A DNA stretch of 64,000 nt from Planctomycetaceae bacterium (GTDB lineage Bacteria > Planctomycetota > Planctomycetia > Planctomycetales > Planctomycetaceae), in assembly GCA_018699955.1 (NCBI GenBank), contig JABISG010000046.1:34823-98822 (forward strand). Reading direction: 5' to 3'. A model generated the notes under the pieces. The model ran no database searches. It was not told the DNA's origin and saw nothing but the letters and a program-made list of their open reading frames with translations. The translations under genes and the position numbers were made by a program. Shown in pieces: positions 57,123-64,000 of this stretch (positions are counted from its first letter, which is position 1; every line of letters begins with the position of its first letter).

Positions 57123-58055
57123 CTAACGGCCCCCTTGACGCTTCGCCACCGCGCGGACCTGTTCCACATCGTTCAACAGCTGTTGCTTCAGTGCTTCGAC
57201 CGAATCAAACTGCACAATGTCGCGCACTCGCTCGAACAAGTCGACTTCAAGTCGTTCACCGTACAGGTCGCCATTGAAGTCGATCAGATGCACCTCGACC
57301 TTTCGCATTGCTTCGTCAAAGGTGGGGTTGTGGCCGATGTTGACTGCCGCCGCGAGCGATGTTCCGCTTACTTGGGCCATGCCGGCGTAAACACCATCGG
57401 CCGGCAGCAACGTTTCGATCTGCTCCAGATTTGCCGTGGGAAAGCCCAGAACGCTCCCCCGTTCGGCGCCCTTGACGACATTGCCCTGCAGTCGATAGGG
57501 ATGTCCCAACAGATCGACCGCGTGCGACACTCGACCGGCTGCGATGTCCGAACGGATCGCCGATGATGAAACCATTCTGTCGCCGAATTGCAGCGCCGGT
57601 ACAACATCCAGCGACAACCCGGCCCCGTCGCATAGAGAGTGCAACGTTTCGATGTCCCCCGCGCGATCACGACCGAAAAAGAAGTTCGGTCCTTCCACCA
57701 GTCCCAGCACGTTCAATTCGCTGCGGATAATGCGCTCGAAAAACTGCTCGGGCGTCAGGTCCAACAACGCTTCGTCGGTGGGATAGGCGATCACGCAATC
57801 GACGCCGCAGCCTTGTAGAAGTTCCGCTTTTCGATCGATCGTACTCAAGCTCGGTGGTGCATGTTGTGGCCGTAGCAAATGAATCGGATGTGGATCAAAC
57901 GTAAGGACAACCGCCGTCACTCCGGCCTGCCGCGCCTGGGCCACCAGCACCGAGACAATGCTCTGATGCCCCCGATGCACGCCATCGAAGTTCCCAATGG
58001 AAACGTATCCGCCGCGATAAGCCGCCGGATTATCAAAGCCTCGCTGTAATTCCAT
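57123..58055 (-). CDS. ribF: Bifunctional riboflavin kinase/FAD synthetase
   Basis: 310 aa. The N-terminal FAD synthetase (nucleotidyltransferase) domain has VSIGNFDGVHRGHQSIV and the later SSSAIRSDIAAG; the C-terminal flavokinase domain has GNVVKGAERGSVLGFPTANL (PTAN motif) and VEVHLIDFNGDLYGERL. It converts riboflavin to FMN and FAD in the cytosol. No FMN riboswitch is seen upstream. The NrnA gene follows by 9 bp. Confidence 0.96.
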   Translation of the reverse strand: MELQRGFDNPAAYRGGYVSIGNFDGVHRGHQSIVSVLVAQARQAGVTAVVLTFDPHPIHLLRPQHAPPSLSTIDRKAELLQGCGVDCVIAYPTDEALLDLTPEQFFERIIRSELNVLGLVEGPNFFFGRDRAGDIETLHSLCDGAGLSLDVVPALQFGDRMVSSSAIRSDIAAGRVSHAVDLLGHPYRLQGNVVKGAERGSVLGFPTANLEQIETLLPADGVYAGMAQVSGTSLAAAVNIGHNPTFDEAMRKVEVHLIDFNGDLYGERLEVDLFERVRDIVQFDSVEALKQQLLNDVEQVRAVAKRQGGR

Positions 58056-58136
58056 CAGCCATTCAATTCACGAATTCCAACAAATCGCCGCGTACATCGC
58101 TTGCGGTTTCGCGCGCAAGAACCAAACAGCCGCCGT

Positions 58137-59264
58137 TCACGCCCCGCGATATTTCTCAAGCTTCTCTCGATCAATCTCAATCCCCAGCCCCGGCCGATCG
58201 GGGATTTCGAGATATCCCTCGTCGTCCAACACAAACGGTTCGACGGTCAGATCTTCGATGTACGCACATGGCGTGAGATATTCGACATAGCGGGCGACCG
58301 GCATCGCCGCAGCCAGTTGCAGGTCGGCTGCCAATCCGACCGCTGTGTTCCAGCCGTGCGAGACCATCTGGATGTTGTGATCGAACGCCGACCAGGCAAT
58401 TCGGCGTGACTCGCTCAGACCACCGTTTTTCGTGGTATCTGGCTGAATGATATCGACCGCGCGCCGTTCGAGCCACGGTTGAAACGACTGCCGTCGCGTC
58501 AACACTTCCCCCGTCGCAATCGGCACCGGAGAAACCCGCGTCAGTTCGATGTACCCTTCCAAATCATCCGGTGGCAACGGCTCTTCAAACCACACAATAT
58601 CGTAAGCGGCCAGCATGTCGGCCGTGCGACGCGCCCAATTGAGTCCGTGCGGCCAAAACTGTTCGCTGCCGCCGGCATCCACCATCAGCTCGACGGAGTC
58701 ACCAACGGTTTCCCGTGCCGTCCGTACCAGCAATTCATCAAACTTGGAATCGCGACGCCCAAACGGCCGCCAACCTAATTTAATTGCGCGGAAACCGCGA
58801 GCGACCGTTGCTTCCAACTGCTGCCGTAGCGGCCCCGGCTCGTCGAACAGCATTGAACCGTACGGCTTAATCCGGCGACGATAATCGCCCCCCAGCAACC
58901 GTGAGACCGGCTGCCCGCACACCTTTCCCATGATGTCCCACAACGCGATGTCCAGTCCGCTGATGGCGTGCTCGACACTACCTCCCCGGCCTTGCCAAAA
59001 CGTCGATTGTCGCAGCATCTCGCTGACACGTTCCGGCTCGACTGCCGATTCCCCTTTCAACAGCGGCCACAACAGTTGCATGGCCGCCGAGACCAACCCG
59101 CCGGAAGTGAAACAACTGCCGACGCCGGTGATGCCTTCATCGGTGGAGACTTCAATCAGCGCATGCAGGTGTTCCTCGGTCTCATGTCCCTGCGGCCATC
59201 CACCGTCAACGGTCGCCCCGGTAAGAGGAATGACCTCAAAATCAACAATCTTCACAATTTTCAC
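58137..59264 (-). CDS. Enolase-superfamily dehydratase (mandelate racemase-like)
   Basis: 375 aa. Capping domain followed by the modified TIM barrel: AIKLGWRPFG (start of the barrel Lys region), metal ligands in ELMVDAGGSEQFW, WFEEPLPPDD and IATGEVLTRRQ, and the late His in MVSHGWNTAVG. This is the mandelate racemase subgroup, which includes sugar acid dehydratases such as galactonate dehydratase. Substrate is not identifiable. ATG 59264 starts the gene. Confidence 0.88.
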   Translation of the reverse strand: MKIVKIVDFEVIPLTGATVDGGWPQGHETEEHLHALIEVSTDEGITGVGSCFTSGGLVSAAMQLLWPLLKGESAVEPERVSEMLRQSTFWQGRGGSVEHAISGLDIALWDIMGKVCGQPVSRLLGGDYRRRIKPYGSMLFDEPGPLRQQLEATVARGFRAIKLGWRPFGRRDSKFDELLVRTARETVGDSVELMVDAGGSEQFWPHGLNWARRTADMLAAYDIVWFEEPLPPDDLEGYIELTRVSPVPIATGEVLTRRQSFQPWLERRAVDIIQPDTTKNGGLSESRRIAWSAFDHNIQMVSHGWNTAVGLAADLQLAAAMPVARYVEYLTPCAYIEDLTVEPFVLDDEGYLEIPDRPGLGIEIDREKLEKYRGA

Positions 59265-59651
59265 CCGTTAGGAAACCAGCCCGCTGCGCAAGCAAGGGTC
59301 TACGTTTTCACTGCTGTATGCATCGACCATTGAAAGAGATTTCACTCCCCTTCCAATCGAACGATGATCAGAATCGCAGACCCGGCGGCTCGCCGCAACT
59401 CAACCACACACCGAATGTTTCGGCACTTCGAAACGGTGCATCGCCATGAACCAGGATTCAGCCGACTGGTGTCAGTCTCTCTTTGTGACATTTTCCAGTA
59501 GTTTCCATCGAAGTCGGGCCGTATTATGGGGTGACGCCCGTTTTATGGAGTGATGCAAAGCAGAGTGCCGAATCGTATCCGGTTGCTCCGGTTTGATCCG
59601 CTCTTGTGAGTATGCCGCGTCTTCGACTGCCTGCGGAGAAGAGGTCCCCCT
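59265..59651. other. 387-bp divergent intergenic region
   Basis: Divergent spacer of the dehydratase and the DUF2007-like gene. It carries a half copy (59275-59299) of the GCGCAAGCAAGGG repeat found whole at 63732-63795. No other structure is evident. Confidence 0.4.
59275..59299. repeat. Half copy of the GCGCAAGC repeat
   Basis: ACCAGCCCGCTGCGCAAGC then AAGGGT, matching one arm of the palindrome at 63732-63795 with two changes. It lies upstream of the dehydratase start. Confidence 0.6.
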
Positions 59652-60395
59652 ATGCCCCGTTGTTCTCATTGTGGCGAATTGGTCAGTCGAAGCGAGCCGG
59701 TCTGCCCCGCGTGTTCGCAAACTCCCGTATCCGAATCCGCCGACGGCATCCACGGTGAGCCGATGGTCGCGATAGCTCAATTTCGCAACGCTGCCGAAGC
59801 AGGATATTTCGCTCACGAGTTGTTGCGCGAGGCTGATATTCCGGCAGACATCACAATGGACGAAAGCTTCGATGCCGTCAGCGGATATTGGTCAACGCGA
59901 TTTGTGTTGGCAGTCGCCGAAGAGTTTTCCGAGAGCGCACGACTCTGCCTGCAGCGATTGTCAGACCATTCGACACCTGACGACAGGCCATACCGTTCAG
60001 AGTTCGCTGTCGATGAAATGAAGGATCCGATGGCCGACGACGATTGGATGCAGCCATCGTCGGACATGATGGTGTCGGACGTTGCAGAGCAAAGCAACGT
60101 CAACTGGGTCCCCATCGTGCTTACGTTAGCGGCCGGCTCCATCGTGTTTTGGGGCGTCCGGACAATGCACGCCAAACCGCAGGCCCAAGCCGCCGCTGCG
60201 GGAGAGCGAAACCAGCCGGATGTGTGGAAAATGCTTTCGACACCCGAACGCCCATGGGTGCAGCAATTGGACGACGGCCGCCGCGAACTCCGATTCGATT
60301 CCGATCGTCGCGAAGGAATTCTCTATGAGGATCTCGACGGCGACGGCCAATTTGAAACCAAAATTCGCATCCGAGAATTCGCACCTCAGCGATAG
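59652..60395 (+). CDS. Zinc-ribbon and DUF2007-like membrane protein
   Basis: 247 aa. An N-terminal zinc ribbon (CSHCGELVSRSEPVCPACS) is followed by a region resembling DUF2007, a proposed signal-transducing domain: IAQFRNAAEAGYFAHELL and ADIPADI. A disordered stretch, one membrane span (WVPIVLTLAAGSIVFWGV) and a C-terminal domain with RREGILYEDLDGDGQFETKI (a Ca2+-like EF-hand-style Asp cluster) complete it. Function unknown. ATG 59652 is used; no clear ribosome site. Confidence 0.72.
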   Translation: MPRCSHCGELVSRSEPVCPACSQTPVSESADGIHGEPMVAIAQFRNAAEAGYFAHELLREADIPADITMDESFDAVSGYWSTRFVLAVAEEFSESARLCLQRLSDHSTPDDRPYRSEFAVDEMKDPMADDDWMQPSSDMMVSDVAEQSNVNWVPIVLTLAAGSIVFWGVRTMHAKPQAQAAAAGERNQPDVWKMLSTPERPWVQQLDDGRRELRFDSDRREGILYEDLDGDGQFETKIRIREFAPQR

Positions 60396-60459
60396 CGCCC
60401 GCGTCAAATCTCTGTCAACCGGTCGGGTGCCACTCGAAAGACACCGAGATTGATCTGAA

Positions 60460-60846
60460 ATGAGCAAACCAACCGCCATCATCTTGGGGGCCAGCACAGA
60501 TCGCCAAAAATTTGGCAACAAGTCGGTCCGCGCGCATCTCGCACAAGGGTACGACGTCTATCCCGTCAATCCCAAGGCCGAGACGATTGAAGGACTGACT
60601 GCGTATGCTTCGCTGGCCGACGTTCCCTGCGAGCGGCCGGATCGCATCAGCATCTACCTGCCACCACAGGTCGGCATGGCGCTACTGGAAGAGATTCGCG
60701 ACAAGCAGGCGAATGAAGTCTGGTTCAACCCGGGAAGTGAAAGTCCTGAGCTATTGCAGCGAGCGGAGGAACTCGGGGTGAATGTTATCCAGGCGTGCAG
60801 CATCGTCGATGTCGGCATGTCGCCGTCAGCTCTAGACGACGAGTAA
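60460..60846 (+). CDS. CoA-binding domain protein, YccU-like
   Basis: 128 aa single-domain Rossmann protein of the YccU type. IILGASTDRQKFGNKSVRAHL is the nucleotide loop and VYPVNPKAETIEGL the CoA-binding segment; DRISIYLPPQVG and VWFNPGSESPELL follow as in the succinyl-CoA-synthetase-like CoA-binding domain. Role unknown. It lies 64 bp after the DUF2007-like gene and is convergent with a small hypothetical gene. Confidence 0.92.
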   Translation: MSKPTAIILGASTDRQKFGNKSVRAHLAQGYDVYPVNPKAETIEGLTAYASLADVPCERPDRISIYLPPQVGMALLEEIRDKQANEVWFNPGSESPELLQRAEELGVNVIQACSIVDVGMSPSALDDE

Positions 60847-60890
60847 TTCCCGCTCATCGATGAAAAGGCAACGCAGATCACACACAGCCA

Positions 60891-61220
60891 TCAACGGTTT
60901 TCGATGATGTTGCCGGATTTCGCGCCCGCGACGCCGGGAATGGAGATCGAAAGCGGTTGCTGAGGTACCTTCGCGCTCTTTTCGTAAAGAATCGGGGCAA
61001 CTTCGGCAATCACCCGCTGCATATCCTGTACGATCCCCTGCTCTAATTCTTCCGTTGAGATGCCGTCACACGCGTTGACGCAGGCGTGAATGCGACGCAC
61101 CATTTCCCGGTTTTCGAGCGTGTCTTCCCCGTGCAACTCGCCTTCATGCGTAATGACAAGCTGCGACGGCAAAGGGGACGGCGAAGAGGTGGGTTTGTGA
61201 AAATGGGGGGACTTTTCCAT
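60891..61220 (-). CDS. Small hypothetical protein
   Basis: 109 aa, soluble, with a predicted helix (NREMVRRIHACVNACDGIS) and a Pro-rich N-terminus. No motif is recognised. ATG 61220 has GGAAG upstream at a rather long distance. It is convergent with the CoA-binding protein gene, 44 bp apart. Confidence 0.55.
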   Translation of the reverse strand: MEKSPHFHKPTSSPSPLPSQLVITHEGELHGEDTLENREMVRRIHACVNACDGISTEELEQGIVQDMQRVIAEVAPILYEKSAKVPQQPLSISIPGVAGAKSGNIIENR

Positions 61221-61432
61221 CTATGGTGGCTTCCAACTCCAGGTGGCGAACGAGGGCTGCCTTGTCTGTCTACATCGGCACCGATGGGAACAGGAATCCA
61301 ACATGAGTCGCTGATTGTGAGGTAGCCAAGCCGTGCTGACACGTGGGAAGCCGACGCGAGCTGGAGGGGTTTTCCGCAATCTCCGCTTTTTTTCGCAAAT
61401 CGGTCAACGTTTGTGGCACAAATCGACTCACG

Positions 61433-62455
61433 CTAGAAACTGCCCAGCCGTTCGTGGCCTAAATGGGCGATTGCGGCGGCACAGGCAGATTGTGCCACTG
61501 CCGACGTCAAGCACTCGCTCAGTCGGAACGTGCGAGCGGTCTTCAGTTGCCGATGTTCGAGCACAATTGCCTCGGCGAGGAAACTCCCCGATCCCGATAT
61601 CAAAACGTGCTCACACGGCTGTTTCTGATTTCGCAGCACGCGATCGAGCGCGCCCGTAATCCGTTGACGTTGCACGTCCCCCAGAAAACGGGCAACGATT
61701 TCAGCATCGTCGCGCGTGAATTCGCTCGCATCGCAGCACAGCATCCGCGACAGGCGATCATGAGCAGCTGCGATTGTCGCCGGCCGGCCATCGGCCGTCT
61801 CACAGTCCGTTTCATCTTCGGGAATCCAACCCAACGTCAAATAGACGTCCAATGTCGTCGCAAACAATTCGGCCGCGAGCGGGCAATAACCTTCACCCAA
61901 TGGAACCGAATGCGCGATCGCACACAACGGCGTGCGCCGCACACCGCTGTAAACCAACTCGCCGGCACACAGCCGCTCGCAATCAGTCATCCCTTCGGGA
62001 ACGGGAACTCCGTCCTGCAGCGGAATCAAATCAGTCGTCGTTGAGCCTATATCAATCAACAACGCGCCCGAGTTGGGCGTCATCCGCCCGATCCATGTCG
62101 CCAGTGCATGCCAATTGGCGGCGGCAACCAGCAACGGAATCTCGCGTGCTACTTCGGGCGAAACAAACTCCGCCCCGGTCTGCCACACGAACACTCGCGC
62201 ACCGCCCGCAACTTCTTCGACGGCGCGCAACACCCGGTCAACACCATCCGACTTACTGCGATAACAATCCGCCAGTTCCGCCGTCATCGTCACAGCCAGA
62301 CAGTCCGGCGTATCGAACTCCCCCAACAACGCGGCCAATTCATCCGCCAACCGCTCGGGCTGTTTCCAAAGCGCAAACGCCCTGGCAACGGCATGCCCAT
62401 TTACATCCGCCGCCTTCAGGTTTGCTCCGCCAATGTCCAGTCCAATCACATTCAT
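61433..62455 (-). CDS. H4MPT-linked C1 transfer pathway protein (TIGR03123-like)
   Basis: 340 aa ASKHA-fold protein. VIGLDIGGANLKAADV and LLIDIGSTTTDLIPLQDG are the two phosphate-binding loops, and LISGSGSFLAE lies near the adenosine site. This matches the TIGR03123 family, found in organisms with tetrahydromethanopterin-linked formaldehyde oxidation, including planctomycetes. Its role there is unsettled (a kinase-like step in cofactor synthesis has been proposed). The ATP-grasp gene directly upstream fits the same pathway. Confidence 0.82.
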   Translation of the reverse strand: MNVIGLDIGGANLKAADVNGHAVARAFALWKQPERLADELAALLGEFDTPDCLAVTMTAELADCYRSKSDGVDRVLRAVEEVAGGARVFVWQTGAEFVSPEVAREIPLLVAAANWHALATWIGRMTPNSGALLIDIGSTTTDLIPLQDGVPVPEGMTDCERLCAGELVYSGVRRTPLCAIAHSVPLGEGYCPLAAELFATTLDVYLTLGWIPEDETDCETADGRPATIAAAHDRLSRMLCCDASEFTRDDAEIVARFLGDVQRQRITGALDRVLRNQKQPCEHVLISGSGSFLAEAIVLEHRQLKTARTFRLSECLTSAVAQSACAAAIAHLGHERLGSF

Positions 62456-62522
62456 GCTTCGTCAACCGTCGTCTGATGTTACGAATGCTGCAACACCTCA
62501 GTGAAATAAAGAAGATGGAGAA

Positions 62523-62585
62523 TCAGGAAACCAGGAAGGCAGGAGACAATTGAGGAACAAGACTCCTGCCTTCCTGCATTCCTGA
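62523..62585. repeat. Inverted repeat between two C1-pathway genes
   Basis: CAGGAAGGCAGGAG (62532-62545) and its exact complement (62563-62576), extended outward by TCAGGAA/TTCCTGA. It could be a terminator of the ATP-grasp gene or an attenuator before the TIGR03123 gene; no T run follows on the minus strand. Confidence 0.5.
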
Positions 62586-62627
62586 CAAATACACCCTCAT
62601 TAGTGTTATGGGACTCGCCACTTTGTT

Positions 62628-63662
62628 TCAGACCGTTGCCGAAAGACAGACATTGCCGCCGGAGGTGAATTCGACCGGCCCACCGTTCCAGCGAATCGGC
62701 GAAACACTTCGTGCCGGAAACAGCAAACGTTCGGCGAGATTCTCGTTCGCCAACTTGCGATATCCAAGGTAACCGGTCGTCAACCGTGGATTGATCTCAA
62801 CCACCAACGGCTCCGCCGCCGCATCCTTCGGCAACAGAATGTCGAAACCAACATAGCCCGTCAACCCGTCGATGGTCGCCAACGTTTTTCGTACAAGTTC
62901 CGTAACCGGCTGTTGAACCGACGGGGCGGCCGGAATTCTCCCACCGAGATACCGAAACTCTCCGTCATCGCTCAGGTGTTGCTGCCCCACTGGAAAGATT
63001 TCGGCTGCTGCGCAATCCTCGCCAACAATCGCCGCCACCGACAGATGCTCTCCCTCAACGAAAGGCTGCGCGATCATCCGCTCGCCCCAACCTTTCGTAA
63101 GGTTTGAATTGCTGATGCGCTCCCACTGCGAAGAATCCCGCACCAACTGCATCGACAGCCCCCCTGCCCCGTCGCGGCGTTTGATGACCAACGGCAACGA
63201 TTGCATCGTCGTGTTATCTTCGTCGCTCAGCAATCGTGTGCGAATGGTGGGAATGCCGTTCGCCGTGAAATGATCGGCCAGCCGCAACTTGTCGGCACAC
63301 AGTTCAATCGCCGCCGCCGATGCCCCCAGATAAACTCCGCCGACTTCCTCGACCATCCGCCGACGTTCCAACAGCGCCCCGTCCAGTTCCGGGGCAATGT
63401 CGAACGTCGCATCGCATTCGGCAGCGTATTGACGAAACAACCGCTTTGCTTCGTCTGCCTGCCGCACGAGGATCACATCGGCTCCCTCAATCGGACAACG
63501 CCCGAGACGCTCGTCCCACAATGTCACAACGCGGCAACCCTCCACACGGCAGAAGTCCGTCGCAATCGCCGCCAACATCGCCGCACCTTCGGCCCGCAGC
63601 GACGAGTCGATCAACTCGCCCCCCCAACCACCGCAGAGAGATTCACAAACAAACAGTCGCAT
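62628..63662 (-). CDS. ATP-grasp ligase, MfnD/tyramine-glutamate-ligase-like
   Basis: 344 aa. ATP-grasp fold: the first substrate-side domain (LFVCESLCGGWGGEL), the phosphate-binding segment (VIKRRDGAGGLSMQLV), and metal-binding VVEINPRLTTGYLGY. Members beside TIGR03123 genes are proposed to make glutamyl bonds in the H4MPT or methanofuran cofactors. ATG 63662 (MRLFVCES) is preferred; the in-frame ATG 63683 would be translated from a low-complexity tract. The TIGR03123 gene follows after a 172-bp spacer. Confidence 0.78.
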   Translation of the reverse strand: MRLFVCESLCGGWGGELIDSSLRAEGAAMLAAIATDFCRVEGCRVVTLWDERLGRCPIEGADVILVRQADEAKRLFRQYAAECDATFDIAPELDGALLERRRMVEEVGGVYLGASAAAIELCADKLRLADHFTANGIPTIRTRLLSDEDNTTMQSLPLVIKRRDGAGGLSMQLVRDSSQWERISNSNLTKGWGERMIAQPFVEGEHLSVAAIVGEDCAAAEIFPVGQQHLSDDGEFRYLGGRIPAAPSVQQPVTELVRKTLATIDGLTGYVGFDILLPKDAAAEPLVVEINPRLTTGYLGYRKLANENLAERLLFPARSVSPIRWNGGPVEFTSGGNVCLSATV

Positions 63663-63731
63663 GGGTTCAGTAGCTTTCAGCATTCAGCCATCAGCTTTCA
63701 GTCCAAAGGACAGCGACTGAATATAGACAAC

Positions 63732-63795
63732 ACCAGCCCGTCGCGCAAGCGAGGGTTTGACCGTGCGAAAACCCTTGCTTGCGCGACGGGCTGGT
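63732..63795. repeat. 27-bp-arm palindrome with GCGCAAGC core
   Basis: ACCAGCCCGTCGCGCAAGC-GAGGGTTT (63732-63758) pairs with 63769-63795 with one mismatch, around a 10-base loop. One arm recurs at 59275-59299. It lies upstream of the ATP-grasp gene and could be a terminator or REP-like element. Confidence 0.75.
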
Positions 63796-63947
63796 TGATA
63801 CTTGATAAGAACACTTCTCGCAAAGCCCGCTCGCCGGTACGATGAGGAAAGGTTCACCATCGCCATTTCCACTCTGCCCCCAGGCATCACTGGCCTACCC
63901 CCGATCTTTGTACCACCCTCAGTGAGAGAATCGGGGTTCAGGTAACA

Positions 63948-63996
63948 CGTTCTGTTCAACAGGGCGCAGCGTAGCGAAGTCCTGTTGAACAGAACG
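63948..63996. repeat. 16-bp-arm palindrome at the window edge
   Basis: CGTTCTGTTCAACAGG and its exact complement around GCGCAGCGTAGCGAAGT. It may be a terminator or the end of an element beyond the window. Confidence 0.7.
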
Positions 63997-64000
63997 GGCC

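Larger units (their letters stand above)
63663..64000. other. Repeat-rich intergenic region at window end
   Basis: No gene is supported. It holds the AGCTTTCAG low-complexity stretch (63664-63702), a long palindrome (63732-63795) and a second palindrome at the edge (63948-63996). The gene or element beyond the edge is not visible. Confidence 0.5.

Noticed and set aside
63948..63996. Integron attC site
   Set aside because: The arms contain GTTCAAC and GTTGAAC, which resemble R boxes, but there are no separate L boxes, no extrahelical base and the element is too short.

Overview
The window is bacterial chromosome from a planctomycete, most likely of the order Planctomycetales. The evidence is the gene content: a DUF1549/DUF1553 plus Tat-exported DUF1501 pair, a DUF1559 pseudopilin-like protein, a PmoA/DUF6807 protein, a PL10-type pectate lyase, two Hanks-type Ser/Thr kinases with long extra regions, a secreted archaemetzincin, and an H4MPT-linked C1-transfer gene next to an ATP-grasp ligase. 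The window holds about 53 protein genes, one gene split by a frameshift and one decayed gene. I see no rRNA, tRNA, CRISPR array or intact insertion sequence. Genes sit in short blocks on both strands, and several convergent ends carry strong hairpins.

Layout. 1-3351: DUF1549/1553 and DUF1501 pair, the first cut by the window edge. 3376-7721: terminator, TPR membrane protein, relic of a DUF1501-like gene, zinc-ribbon membrane protein, MFS transporter. 8020-10807: hisD, a membrane protein, an HEIGH metallopeptidase. 11401-14589: kinase with a C-terminal beta-helix. 15000-19283: glutaredoxin-like protein, TIGR04282-type glycosyltransferase, response regulator, RlmI-like methyltransferase, YiiX-like hydrolase. 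19343-25811: thioredoxin-fold protein without the CxxC, HlyD/RND adaptor, second kinase, accA, DinB-like protein. 26110-29995: small membrane proteins, a broken DUF1559 gene and a secreted archaemetzincin. 30188-33856: amidase, obgE, a vWA protein.

33954-37801 is the most unusual block. A 14-codon reading frame, an asparagine-synthetase-like PP-loop enzyme, a radical SAM enzyme of the RaSEA/TIGR01210 type and a halogenase-like flavoprotein run in one direction with each stop overlapping the next start. I read this as a small tailoring or biosynthetic operon of unknown product.

37856-44719: cytochrome c-type protein, small membrane protein, gamma-glutamyltransferase, PQQ-type beta-propeller, PL10-like lyase, DUF6807 protein. 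44793-50112: TrhA/hemolysin III, a pair of related CCFG-motif proteins, and a tandem pair of exported CPFC proteins. 50243-53314: GT4 glycosyltransferase and glutamine-dependent asparagine synthase, a typical cell-surface polysaccharide pair. 53329-55874: Rieske protein and a cytochrome b fused to a two-CxxCH cytochrome c tail, together a compact quinol-oxidising complex. 56124-59264: NrnA-type phosphoesterase, ribF, an enolase-superfamily dehydratase. 59652-63662: DUF2007-like membrane protein, CoA-binding protein, hypothetical, TIGR03123 protein, ATP-grasp ligase.

Intergenic DNA carries several recurring short elements: hairpins built on CCCACGGGC, a GCGCAAGCRAGGG inverted repeat, GGGTGCC motifs, CGCTTGCGGTTT motifs and low-complexity tracts. 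All functional names come from motif reading only; no database search was possible.
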